Assembly (NCBI RefSeq): GCF_025195125.1
Contig: NZ_JAMGSL010000006.1
Coordinates: forward strand, 45,815 to 109,814
Direction: 5' to 3'
Length of the DNA stretch: 64,000 nt
Origin: Streptomyces sp. Je 1-79
GTDB lineage: Bacteria > Actinomycetota > Actinomycetes > Streptomycetales > Streptomycetaceae
In this document: one piece after another, positions 1 through 10,430 of the stretch
Layout: each line of letters starts with the position of its first letter
Position numbering within the stretch: position 1 is the stretch's first letter
The notes under the pieces: generated by a model
Seen by the model: only the letters and a program-made list of their open reading frames with translations
Database searches by the model: none
Told to the model about the DNA's origin: nothing
Made by a program: the position numbers and the translations under genes

Positions 1-64
1 CCCCCGGGGGGTGTCGGTGGAGCGCGCGGGGGCGCCCCCCCCCCACGACGAATCGCCCGGCGGG

Positions 65-961
65 TCAGCCGAAGACGGCGAGGCTCTTGGCCTTGCCCTT
101 CTGCTCCTCCACGAGGGCAAGCAGCCGGTCCCCGGGTCCGAAGACGGCGACCGGCCCGGTCGGGTGGGACGGCATCTCCAGACGGACGCCGTTCAGCAGC
201 AGCCGGCCCCGCTTCTCGTCGACGTCCCAGCGGGGGAACGCCGCCGCGGCCGCCTCGGCGACCGGCATCACGGTCAGCTCCTCCTGGAGCTGGTCGAGCG
301 TCCGGGCCGAGTCGAGCCTGTACGGGCCGACCCGGGTCCGCCGCAGCGCGGTCAGATGACCGCCCACGCCGAGCCCGGCGCCCAGGTCACGGGCGAGCGC
401 CCGGATGTACGTACCGGAGGAGCAGACCACCGAGACGACGAGGTCCACCACGGGCGTGCCGTCCTCGGCGACGGCCTCCCGGACGTCGTACACCTGGAAG
501 GACGAGACGGTGACCGGACGCGCCGGGATCTCGAACTCCTCGCCGCCGCGCACCCGCGCGTACGACCGCTTGCCGTCGATCTTGATGGCCGAGACCTTCG
601 ACGGCACCTGCATGATGGCGCCGGTCAGCTCCGCCACGCCCGCGTCGATCCCCTCGCGGGTCACCTTGGACGCGTCCACGGAGGCCGTGATCTCACCCTC
701 GGCGTCGTCGGTGATCGTCGTCTGGCCGAGGCGGATGGTGCCGAGGTACTCCTTCTCGGTCAGCGCCAGATGACCGAGCAGCTTGGTCGCCCGCTCCACG
801 CCGAGGACGAGGACGCCCGTCGCCATGGGGTCGAGCGTTCCCGCGTGGCCGACCCGGCGGGTCCTGGCGATCCCGCGCATCTTGGCCACGACGTCGTGCG
901 AAGTGAAGCCCGACGGCTTGTCGACAATGACAAGCCCGTCGGGCGTCTTTGCGGTGCTCAT
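65..961 (-). CDS. truB: tRNA pseudouridine(55) synthase TruB
   Basis: TruB converts U55 of the tRNA T-loop to pseudouridine. The 298-residue protein opens with the typical VIVDKPSGFTSHDVV segment and has the catalytic loop GHAGTLDPMATGVL, which places the nucleophilic aspartate at residue 44. The C-terminal part (about 230-298) fits the PUA-like end of actinobacterial TruB. Its ATG shares one base with the TGA of rbfA (TGATG), so the two are translationally coupled as the last genes of the rimP-nusA-infB operon. No convincing terminator is visible in the 64 bases that remain downstream. Identification is secure from the motif and the neighbours. Confidence 0.97.
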   Translation of the reverse strand: MSTAKTPDGLVIVDKPSGFTSHDVVAKMRGIARTRRVGHAGTLDPMATGVLVLGVERATKLLGHLALTEKEYLGTIRLGQTTITDDAEGEITASVDASKVTREGIDAGVAELTGAIMQVPSKVSAIKIDGKRSYARVRGGEEFEIPARPVTVSSFQVYDVREAVAEDGTPVVDLVVSVVCSSGTYIRALARDLGAGLGVGGHLTALRRTRVGPYRLDSARTLDQLQEELTVMPVAEAAAAAFPRWDVDEKRGRLLLNGVRLEMPSHPTGPVAVFGPGDRLLALVEEQKGKAKSLAVFG

Positions 962-1410
962 CAGGCGGTGGTGCCCTCTTCGTCCTCGTCCTCGGGCTTC
1001 TTGTACGGGTCGGCCTCGCCGGCGTACTTCGCGCCCGAGGACGCCTCGCGCACGGCCGCGTCGGAGGCCCGCGCCTTGTCGAGGAGGTCCTCGATCGTCT
1101 TGGCGGTCTCCGGGAGGGCGTCCGCCACGAAGGTCAGCGTCGGGGTGAACTTCGTCCCCGCCGCGGCACCCACGGCGGACCGCAGGATGCCCTTGGCGCT
1201 CTCCAGGCCGGCCGCCGCGCTGGCCCGCTCCTCGTCGTCGCCGTAGACCGTGTAGAAGACCGTGGCCTCCCGCAGGTCGCCGGTGACGCGGGTGTCCGTG
1301 ATGGTCACGTGCGTACCCAGGCGCGGGTCCTTGATGCCGCGCTGCAGCTTCTCGGCGACCACCTCCCGGATGAGGTCCGCCAGCTTCTTCGCCCGCGCGT
1401 TGTCGGCCAC
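961..1410 (-). CDS. rbfA: 30S ribosome-binding factor A
   Basis: RbfA binds the 30S subunit and helps mature the 5' end of 16S rRNA. The 149-residue protein has the RbfA beginning (RAKKLADLIREVVAEKLQRGIKDPRLG) and the conserved VTITDTRVTGDLREATVFYTVYG strand region at about 34-57. The last 30 residues form an acidic tail (EDEDEE) typical of actinobacterial versions. The stop codon overlaps the truB start by one base, and the DUF503 gene ends 29 bases before its start. Position between infB and truB supports the call. Confidence 0.96.
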   Translation of the reverse strand: MADNARAKKLADLIREVVAEKLQRGIKDPRLGTHVTITDTRVTGDLREATVFYTVYGDDEERASAAAGLESAKGILRSAVGAAAGTKFTPTLTFVADALPETAKTIEDLLDKARASDAAVREASSGAKYAGEADPYKKPEDEDEEGTTA

Positions 1411-1439
1411 TGGTCCTTCTCCTTCTTTGCCTTGCTCAT

Positions 1440-1733
1440 TCAGTCTTCATCAGTGTGGAGCCTGCGTCGCACCGACAGCAGCTCCACCTCGGGCCTGGCC
1501 GCGACCAGCCGCTCGCAGCGGTCCAGTACGTCCGACACGAACCCCGGGTCCCCGGACACCAGCGCGACGCCCAGGAGGGCCCTGCGATGGAGGTCCTGGT
1601 CGCCCACCTCGGCCGCGCTCACGGAGAACTTGCGCTGGAGCTCGGCGACGATGGGCCGGACGACGGAGCGTTTCTCCTTCAACGAATGAACATCGCCGAG
1701 GAGCAGATCGAAGGACAGAGTCCCCACGTACAT
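1440..1733 (-). CDS. DUF503 family protein (YlxP-like)
   Basis: This is a 97-residue member of the DUF503 family, found next to infB and rbfA in many Gram-positive bacteria and often called YlxP. The diagnostic beginning MYVGTLSFDLLLGDVHSLKEK is intact, followed by the RSVVRPIVAELQRKFSVSAAEVGDQDLHRRALLG core. I chose the ATG at 1731-1733 because the family starts at MYVGTL; the frame is open 26 residues further upstream, but that extension is Arg/Pro-rich and unlike the family. No biochemical function is assigned; the operon suggests a role around ribosome assembly or translation. Confidence 0.88.
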   Translation of the reverse strand: MYVGTLSFDLLLGDVHSLKEKRSVVRPIVAELQRKFSVSAAEVGDQDLHRRALLGVALVSGDPGFVSDVLDRCERLVAARPEVELLSVRRRLHTDED

Positions 1734-1819
1734 GTGGTGCCGGATGTCCCGCCGGTTCGGGTTCGGTGGCCTGCCACGCCGTCGCTTGGCAGGAACACCA
1801 GAACCGTACACGCAACGGC

Positions 1820-1859
1820 CGGGGCCGATCGACGGAATAACTCCCGCCGACCGGCCCCG
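1820..1859 (-). terminator. Hairpin after infB
   Basis: A 16-nt arm at 1820-1835 pairs with 1844-1859 with two mismatches, around the A/T-rich loop aataactc. It begins 14 bases past the infB stop on the minus strand and is followed by no T-run. It may stop or attenuate transcription between infB and the DUF503-rbfA-truB genes. Confidence 0.5.
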
Positions 1860-1873
1860 TCCTACCGCTGCGC

Positions 1874-4978
<3,105 letters not shown>

Positions 4979-4991
4979 TTCGCTCCTTTTA

Positions 4992-5062
4992 GGTCCGGTT
5001 ACCGCCGGACCGTCGCTACTTCATGGGCGTACTCATCGCGTACTCATCGAGTGCTCATCGCA
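4992..5062 (-). promoter_or_regulatory. infB leader: hairpin and triple 11-bp repeat
   Basis: The gap between ylxR and infB holds a perfect 7-bp hairpin (GGTCCGG/CCGGACC at 4992-4998 and 5005-5011), ending 13 bases before the infB start. It also holds three adjacent 11-bp direct repeats, TACTCATCGCG, TACTCATCGAG and TGCTCATCGCA, at 5030-5062. Both would lie in the leader RNA. Function is not known; a role in infB translation or mRNA processing is inference. Confidence 0.4.
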
Positions 5063-5125
5063 ATCTCGACCTACTTCCAACTCGCGAGGTACCTGACCGC
5101 ACGGTTCTCCGTGCCGTACTTCTTC

Positions 5126-5395
5126 TTACAGGGTGAGCTGCTCTGCCAGCACCGCCGTTTCGAGCGGGCCCTGGACCTTGAAGGCCCTCGGGAACGCCCG
5201 GCGGCGGACCGCCAGGTCGAGACAGACCGAGGCGGGGTGCAGATACGCACCCCGGCCGGGCAGCGTACCGCGATGATCGGGGACACATTCGCCCTCGACC
5301 GCCACGATGCGCAGCAGATCGCTCTTGGCCGCTCGCTCCCGGCACCCCACACAGGTTCGCTCAGGGCACGCTCGGGCATGCGTCCGGCCAGACAC
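5126..5395 (-). CDS. ylxR: YlxR family RNA-binding/regulatory protein (DUF448)
   Basis: This short basic protein belongs to the YlxR (DUF448) family found between nusA and infB. The core reads RTCVGCRERAAKSDLLRIV, followed by LPGRGAYLHPASVCLDLAVRRRAFPRAF, which gives the conserved CVGCR and GRGAYL motifs. I placed the start at GTG 5393-5395 (89 residues) because GGGGAGG lies 11 bases upstream and the residues beyond it are not family-like; the frame stays open up to 5500. YlxR proteins are reported as nucleoid-associated or RNase P-related modulators; nothing here decides between them. About 130 bases separate it from nusA. Confidence 0.9.
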   Translation of the reverse strand: MSGRTHARACPERTCVGCRERAAKSDLLRIVAVEGECVPDHRGTLPGRGAYLHPASVCLDLAVRRRAFPRAFKVQGPLETAVLAEQLTL

Positions 5396-5524
5396 GCTCA
5401 AGTCTACCTCCCCGTAACGACCCCACCCGTTTGGGGCAGAGATCGAACGGTCGTCTGTCGTGATCTCGCCGTCGCACAACGTGACGATGGCGGGATTCAT
5501 TCCTCGGGTGGGACGGGGATCCGC

Positions 5525-6532
5525 TCAGTCCCGGTCGCGCTCGTCCTCGGACGGGTGCTCGGTGTCCGGGCGGATGTCGATGCGCCAGCCGGTGAGACGG
5601 GCGGCGAGGCGGGCGTTCTGGCCCTCCTTGCCGATCGCCAGCGAGAGCTGGTAGTCCGGCACGGTCACCCGGGCGGAACGGGCGGCCAGGTCGACGATCT
5701 CGACCTTGGAGACCCGGGCCGGGGAGAGCGCGCTGGCGACCATCTCGGCCGGGTCGTCGGACCAGTCGACGATGTCGATCTTCTCGCCGAGCAGCTCCGC
5801 CATGACGTTGCGCACCCGGCTGCCCATGGGGCCGATGCAGGCACCCTTGGCGTTCAGGCCCGAACGGGTGGACCGTACGGCGATCTTGGTGCGGTGGCCG
5901 GCCTCACGGGCGATCGCCGCGATCTCGACGGAGCCGTCGGCGATCTCGGGGACCTCCAGCGCGAACAACTTCTTCACCAGATTGGGATGCGTACGCGAAA
6001 GGGTGACGGACGGACCCCGGACACCCTTGGCGACCCGCACCACGTACGTCCGCAGCCGCAGACCGTGGGTGTAGTCCTCGCCCGGCACCTGCTCCTGTAC
6101 CGGAAGGATGGCCTCCAGCTTGTCGTCCAGTTTGACGAGGACGTTCTTCGGGTCCTTGCCCTGCTGCACCATTCCGGCGACGATGTCGCCCTCGCGGCGG
6201 GCGTACTCGCCGAAGGTGACGTCGTTCTCGGCGTCACGCAGCCGCTGCTGGATGACCTGGCGGGCGGTGCTCGCCGCGATCCGGCCGAAGTCCGACGGGG
6301 TGTCGTCGAAGTCCTTGGGCTCCTGGCCCTCCTCCAGCTCGGAGGGGTCCTCCTTGGCCCACACCGTCACGTGACCGGTCTGCCGGTTCAGCTCCACGCG
6401 CGCGTGGCGACGGGCGTCGGGGGTGCGGTGGTAGGCGATGAGGAGGGCCGACTCGATCGCCTCGACCAACAGTTCGAAGGAGATCTCCTTCTCTTGTGCC
6501 AAGCCCTTCAGGAGCTTCACGTCGATGTCCAC
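5525..6532 (-). CDS. nusA: Transcription termination/antitermination protein NusA
   Basis: NusA binds RNA polymerase and nascent RNA to control pausing, termination and antitermination. The 335-residue protein has the N-terminal RNAP-binding domain ([22 protein letters not shown]), an S1 domain near 105-180 and two KH domains, including [22 protein letters not shown] and the second-KH loop [18 protein letters not shown]. It lacks the acidic C-terminal repeats of E. coli NusA, as is normal in actinobacteria. It starts with GTG two bases after the rimP stop, so translation is probably coupled to rimP. Confidence 0.97.
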   Translation of the reverse strand: MDIDVKLLKGLAQEKEISFELLVEAIESALLIAYHRTPDARRHARVELNRQTGHVTVWAKEDPSELEEGQEPKDFDDTPSDFGRIAASTARQVIQQRLRDAENDVTFGEYARREGDIVAGMVQQGKDPKNVLVKLDDKLEAILPVQEQVPGEDYTHGLRLRTYVVRVAKGVRGPSVTLSRTHPNLVKKLFALEVPEIADGSVEIAAIAREAGHRTKIAVRSTRSGLNAKGACIGPMGSRVRNVMAELLGEKIDIVDWSDDPAEMVASALSPARVSKVEIVDLAARSARVTVPDYQLSLAIGKEGQNARLAARLTGWRIDIRPDTEHPSEDERDRD

Positions 6533-6534
6533 GG

Positions 6535-7032
6535 CTACGCCTCCTCTTCCTTCTTGTCCTTGCGGTTGAACTCGATCTCGACACGCGCCTTGGCGACGTC
6601 CGCGAACTCGACCCGGCGGGCGGTCGGCTTACGCCCCTTCACGCCCGGCACCTCGAGGTCGAGGCCGTCGTCGTCCACGGCGAGGATCCGCGCGACGACC
6701 TCCGCGTCGTCGTTCAGCTGGAGCTTGACCAGGCGGCCGGTGGCGCGCACGTAGTGGCGGTGCTCGGTGAGCGGGCGCTCCGCGCCCGGGGTGCCGACCT
6801 CGAGGGTGTACTCCCCCTCGCCCATCGCGTCGGTCTCGTCCAGCGTCGCCGAGAGCGCGCGGCTCACATCGGCGACCTGGTCCAGGTCGGCGCCTTCGTC
6901 GGAGTCGACGACCACACGCAGCACCCGCTTGCGTCCCACGGAAGCCACCTCGATCTCCTCGAGGTCGAGTCCCTGCGCGGCGATGAGCGGCTCAAGGAGT
7001 GCTCGCAGCCTGTCGCTCTGGGTGGTGCTCAT
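6535..7032 (-). CDS. rimP: Ribosome maturation factor RimP
   Basis: RimP is needed for 30S subunit maturation. The 165-residue protein begins [29 protein letters not shown] and has the conserved stretch [24 protein letters not shown] followed by [14 protein letters not shown], the usual VSSPGxxRPL region with a Gly-Thr-Pro-Gly variant. The ATG at 7030-7032 has GAGGAG eight bases upstream. It is the first gene of the minus-strand translation operon and lies back to back with the plus-strand lipoprotein gene across about 150 bases, which must contain the operon promoter. Confidence 0.95.
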   Translation of the reverse strand: MSTTQSDRLRALLEPLIAAQGLDLEEIEVASVGRKRVLRVVVDSDEGADLDQVADVSRALSATLDETDAMGEGEYTLEVGTPGAERPLTEHRHYVRATGRLVKLQLNDDAEVVARILAVDDDGLDLEVPGVKGRKPTARRVEFADVAKARVEIEFNRKDKKEEEA

Positions 7033-7184
7033 CCGGGTGACTCCTCGGCCGCGTGTGCTGTTGTGGGTTCGTCGCGTGTCAGACCAAAGGGTATCCGGTC
7101 GCGGGGGGTGTTGCCGTCCATGGGCCCGGGGGCCGCGGGTACGCTCGCCTGCGGTGATCTTCGATCCGGGCCGAGGGAGTGAAT

Positions 7185-7787
7185 GTGGGGCGCACGGAGA
7201 CCGTAGGCAGGCGCGCGCTCCTGGTGGCCGGGGCGGTGACGCTGGCGGGCTGCACCACCGACGGCGGCGGCGCGCGGCCTCGGAAGCCGAGCGCGGCCGA
7301 ACGGGCGGCCTTGGCCGAGGCGGCGCTGCGCCGCAGGTCGGCGTCGACGAGCCGGACCCTGCTGGAACGTTACGACGCGGTGCTCGCCGCGCATCCCTCG
7401 CTGACGGCGCGGCTCTCCCCGCTGCGGACGGCGGTGGCCGCGCACACCGCGGCGCTGGCGGAGGGCGCGGAGGCGAAGGCCGCCCCTTCGGCGGACACCG
7501 CCCCTTCGGCGGGCACCCGGACGGCGGACACCGTCGAAGGGCGGGCCGCCGGCCCTTCGGCCCAGGCCCCTTCGGCGGGCGCCTCGGCCTCCTCGCCCCC
7601 GGCCCCTGCCGTGCCGGCCGATCCGGCCGCCGCGCTGAAGGAGCTGGCGGCCGCGGTCCGGTCGACCGCCGACACGCACACGGCGACGCTGCTCGACGCG
7701 CCGCCCGAGTACGCCCGGCTGCTCGCCTCCGTGGCGGCGGCCGGCGCGGTCCACGCGTATCTCTTGACCGAGGGAGGCCGGGGATGA
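7185..7787 (+). CDS. Probable Tat-exported lipoprotein of unknown function
   Basis: This encodes about 200 residues beginning VGRTETVGRRALLVAGAVTLAGC. The twin arginines (9-10), hydrophobic stretch and LAGC lipobox with Cys23 indicate a Tat-type lipoprotein signal. The middle (about 95-145) is an Ala/Pro/Ser linker with repeated APSA units; the ends look helical. I prefer GTG 7185 because GGGAG lies five bases upstream; a GTG at 7179 is the alternative but is too close to that site. The stop overlaps the next gene's ATG by four bases, so it probably works with that DUF4439 protein. I do not recognise a function. Confidence 0.8.
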   Translation: MGRTETVGRRALLVAGAVTLAGCTTDGGGARPRKPSAAERAALAEAALRRRSASTSRTLLERYDAVLAAHPSLTARLSPLRTAVAAHTAALAEGAEAKAAPSADTAPSAGTRTADTVEGRAAGPSAQAPSAGASASSPPAPAVPADPAAALKELAAAVRSTADTHTATLLDAPPEYARLLASVAAAGAVHAYLLTEGGRG

Positions 7788-8200
7788 GCGCCCTGGAGGC
7801 GGCGCGGGCCGCGCTCGCCGCCGAGCACGCGGCCGTGTACGGGTACGGGGTCGTCGGCGGCCGGATCGGGGCCGAGCGGCGCGGGGAGGCCACCGCGGCG
7901 TACGAGGCGCACCGCGCCCGGCGCGACGGGCTGCGCAGGACCGTGCGGGACCTGGGCGGCGAGCCGGTCGCCGCGGCGGCCGGCTACGAGCTGCCGTTCC
8001 CGGTGCCGGACACGGCCGCCGCGGTGCGTCTCGCCGCCGTCCTGGAGGACCGGGTGGCCGGGGTGTACTCCGATCTCGTACGGGCCGCCGAGGGGCCGCT
8101 GCGGCGGGACGCGGCCGCCGCGTTGCGCGAGGCGGCGGTACGGGCCGTTCGCTGGCGCGGCACCGACGTAACCTTTCCTGGGCTCGCCGAGCGGGTGTGA
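7784..8200 (+). CDS. Ferritin-like DUF4439 domain protein
   Basis: This 138-residue all-helical protein matches the ferritin-like DUF4439 family of actinobacteria. It begins MSALEAARAALAAEHAAVYGYGVVGGRIG, where the EHAAVYGYG segment gives a conserved Glu and His in helix 1. A second acidic helix (LAAVLEDRVAGVYSDLVRAAEG) follows at about 83-105. Only some of the usual di-iron ligands can be placed by eye, so metal binding is uncertain. It overlaps the lipoprotein gene by ATGA and is therefore translationally coupled to it. The pair sits beside rimP in many streptomycetes as I recall; role unknown. Confidence 0.78.
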   Translation: MSALEAARAALAAEHAAVYGYGVVGGRIGAERRGEATAAYEAHRARRDGLRRTVRDLGGEPVAAAAGYELPFPVPDTAAAVRLAAVLEDRVAGVYSDLVRAAEGPLRRDAAAALREAAVRAVRWRGTDVTFPGLAERV

Positions 8201-8255
8201 GCCCGTCCCCGACGGCCCCGTCCAGGCTCCGTACTGCAGAAGGAACAACGCGCGC

Positions 8256-9155
8256 ATGGGTTTCGAACCGCCACAGCGACTGGTGCGGACGCTCGGCGAG
8301 ACGTACGGGGACGCTGTCGCGGCCGAGTGGCTCGGGAAGCTGCCCGAGCTCGCGCGGAGCACCGTGGAGCATGCCTCCCTGGACGTCGAACGGGTGATGG
8401 CGCCCGGCGGGCGCAGCAGCCTGGTGGTGCTCGTACGCCGGGCCGACGGCTCCTCCGCCGCGCTGAAGATCGCCCCGGCGGCCGCCCGGCCGGATCTGGA
8501 GCGGGACGCGCTGGCGCACTGGAACGGCTGGGGAGCGGCGCGGCTCCTCGACGCGCCCGGGGACGGTTCGCTGGTCCTGGAGCGGCTGCACCCGGAGGTG
8601 TCGCTGCGGTCCCTGCCGGAGGCGAAGGCGCTGCTGGAGGCGGCGGGCACGGTACGGAAGCTGTGGGTCGAGCCGCCCGCGGCGCACGGCTTCGCGTCGG
8701 TCGCCGAGCGCACGGCGCGGCAGGCGACGGCGATGGAGCCCTACCGCGGTGACGCCGAGGTTGGGGCGCTGACCGCGGCCGCCCTCGAGGTACGCGAGGA
8801 GCTCGCCTCCGGCTCCCCCGAGACGCTGCTGCTGCACGGCAACTTCCGCCAGGGCAAGGTGCTCGCAGGCGACCGCGCCCCGTGGCTGGCCGTCGGTCCC
8901 GAGCCGCTGGTCGGCGAGCGCGCGTACGACCTGGCGCGGCTGGTACGGGACCGGGTCGAGGACCTGGTGGCGGCCTCGGCCGGGGCGTCGGCGGCCCGTC
9001 GGCGGGTCAACAGGCTGGCGGACTCGCTGGAGCTGGACCGGGACCGGCTGCGCGGCTGGACGCTGTTCCGGGCGGTCGAGTCGGGCACGCGGGCGCTGAC
9101 GGCGGGCCGGCGGCAGGACGCGGAGCTGCTGATCGAGTTCGCGGGCTGGCTGTAG
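8256..9155 (+). CDS. APH/hydroxyurea-kinase fold protein, probable pseudokinase
   Basis: The 299 residues resemble the aminoglycoside 6-phosphotransferase/hydroxyurea kinase family along their length. The nucleotide-binding lysine (K71 in SSAALKIAP), the GSLVLERL hinge and the region PLVGERAYDLARLVRDR are recognisable. The catalytic loop, normally HGDLHxxN, reads HGNFRQGK at 194-201, and the metal-binding D of the DP motif is G214. Catalytic Asp, loop His, loop Asn and metal Asp are thus all replaced. Phosphotransfer is unlikely unless the mechanism differs, and antibiotic resistance should not be inferred. GAAGGAAC precedes the ATG, which lies 55 bases after the ferritin-like gene. Confidence 0.8.
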   Translation: MGFEPPQRLVRTLGETYGDAVAAEWLGKLPELARSTVEHASLDVERVMAPGGRSSLVVLVRRADGSSAALKIAPAAARPDLERDALAHWNGWGAARLLDAPGDGSLVLERLHPEVSLRSLPEAKALLEAAGTVRKLWVEPPAAHGFASVAERTARQATAMEPYRGDAEVGALTAAALEVREELASGSPETLLLHGNFRQGKVLAGDRAPWLAVGPEPLVGERAYDLARLVRDRVEDLVAASAGASAARRRVNRLADSLELDRDRLRGWTLFRAVESGTRALTAGRRQDAELLIEFAGWL

Positions 9156-9202
9156 GGGAATAACCTTGCTGTAACGCTCGGCTCGGAGCTCAGGGGGCCG
9201 TC

Positions 9203-10198
9203 ATGGTCGAGGAGCTGTTGGCAGCGGCGGCGGCGACCGGTGCAGCCGTCGTGGTCTACGTGGGTGCCGCCGCACGCGTGGTGAAGCAGTACGAACGGGG
9301 CGTGGTGTTCCGCTTCGGCCGGCTGGTGAACGATGTCCGGCAGCCGGGCTTCACGATGATCGTTCCGGTCGTCGACCGGCTCCACAAGGTGAACCTCCAG
9401 ATCGTGACGCTGCCCGTGCCGGCGCAGGAGGGCATCACCCGGGACAACGTGACGGTGCGGGTGGACGCGGTCGTCTACTTCAAGGTGGTCGACGCCGCGG
9501 ACGCGCTGGTGCGCGTGGAGGACTACAGGTTCGCGGTCTCGCAGATGGCGCAGACGTCACTGCGGTCGATCATCGGCAAGAGCGATCTGGACGACCTGCT
9601 GTCGAACCGGGAGAAGCTCAACCAGGGGCTGGAGCTGATGCTCGACAGTCCGGCGATGGGCTGGGGCGTCGCGATCGACCGGGTCGAGATCAAGGACGTC
9701 TCGCTGCCGGAGACGATGAAGCGCTCGATGGCACGGCAGGCGGAGGCGGACCGGGAGCGGCGGGCGCGGCTGATCAACGCGGACGCGGAGCTGCAGGCGT
9801 CTAAGAAGCTGGCGCAGGCGGCCGGGGTGATGTCGGAGCAGCCGGCGGCGCTGCAGCTGAGGCTGTTGCAGACGGTGATGGCGGTGTCGGCGGAGAAGAA
9901 CTCGACGCTGGTGCTGCCGATCCCGGTGGAGCTGCTGCGGTTCCTGGAGCGTGCGGCGACGCCGCAGGGCACGTCCGAGCGCCCCGCCGAGGTGGTCACG
10001 TCCCAGGCGCCTGAGGCGCCCGCGGTGCCGGTGGCGCCGCCGGAGACCTTCCAGGACCCCTTGCCGAGCCTGCCGCTCGAAACGCCTCGGCCGACGACGG
10101 ACCTGCCGGACCTGGCGGATCTCCCGCCCCTGCCGGACGACACGGTGGCGGGCCCCCCGGCGGACCCGGCCCCGGGCGCCCACGACGAGGCGGCCTGA
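9203..10198 (+). CDS. Slipin, SPFH/Band 7 membrane protein
   Basis: This 331-residue SPFH-domain protein has one N-terminal membrane segment (about 5-25) followed by the slipin core: VVKQYERGVVFRFGRLVNDVRQPGFTMIVPVVDRLHKV, then the ITRDNVTVRVDAVVYFKV strand. A coiled, charged helix (about 170-215, ARQAEADRERRARLINADAELQASKKL) is typical of SPFH oligomers. The last 80 residues are Pro-rich and probably disordered. Slipins scaffold membrane microdomains and often occur with an NfeD partner, but none is adjacent here. A strong hairpin terminator follows directly. Confidence 0.92.
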   Translation: MVEELLAAAAATGAAVVVYVGAAARVVKQYERGVVFRFGRLVNDVRQPGFTMIVPVVDRLHKVNLQIVTLPVPAQEGITRDNVTVRVDAVVYFKVVDAADALVRVEDYRFAVSQMAQTSLRSIIGKSDLDDLLSNREKLNQGLELMLDSPAMGWGVAIDRVEIKDVSLPETMKRSMARQAEADRERRARLINADAELQASKKLAQAAGVMSEQPAALQLRLLQTVMAVSAEKNSTLVLPIPVELLRFLERAATPQGTSERPAEVVTSQAPEAPAVPVAPPETFQDPLPSLPLETPRPTTDLPDLADLPPLPDDTVAGPPADPAPGAHDEAA

Positions 10199-10207
10199 GC
10201 CGGCATC

Positions 10208-10255
10208 CCGTCGTGGGCCTCCGGTCCGCCTCGGCGGAACGAAGGCCCACGACGG
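10208..10255 (+). terminator. Strong terminator hairpin after the slipin gene
   Basis: A perfect 13-bp outer stem (CCGTCGTGGGCCT at 10208-10220 with 10243-10255) encloses a 6-bp inner stem (TCCGCC/GGCGGA). It begins 10 bases after the slipin stop and could act on both convergent units. There is no clear T-run, as is common in Streptomyces. Confidence 0.8.
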
Positions 10256-10265
10256 AGCGGAGCCG

Positions 10266-10430
10266 CTAGGCGCTGTCGTCACAATGGCCCCCGGCTCCCG
10301 GCGTCTGGCGCGGTGCATCGCAAGGCGGAGGATCGCCCTCGTACTGGACGTACTCGGGCGACTCCGACAACGCAGCGAGGTGCCGTGCCAGGCGTCGGGA
10401 GCAGGGGGCCATGGTGACGACAGGGCCTAG
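10266..10430. repeat. 165-bp CTAG-bounded palindromic element, copy A
   Basis: The segment is close to a full-length inverted repeat. The outer ~45 bases of each arm match with only a few differences, starting CTAGGCGCTGTCGTCAC on the left and CTAGGCCCTGTCGTCAC on the complementary right arm. The centre pairs around GTACTGGACGTAC. It shares the internal blocks GCGGTGCRTCGCAAGGCG and CAACGCRGCGAGGTGCCGTG with copy B at 12161-12329. Its right-hand CTAG contains the TAG stop of proS. No coding capacity is supported. Confidence 0.85.

Noticed and set aside
1..64. Terminator after truB
   Set aside because: GGGGGCGCCCCC and CCCCCGGGGG are self-complementary runs without room for a loop, and the region is cut by the window edge.
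7088..7093. TACCCT as the -10 of the rimP operon
   Set aside because: No -35-like hexamer lies 16-18 bases upstream, and such hexamers occur by chance; the promoter remains unplaced.
8256..9155. Aminoglycoside resistance gene
   Set aside because: The fold fits, but the catalytic Asp and metal ligands are missing, so a resistance function is not supported.
10266..10430. Insertion sequence or transposase remnant
   Set aside because: The palindrome has no coding capacity and shows no target duplication that I can recognise; it is described as a repeat element only.
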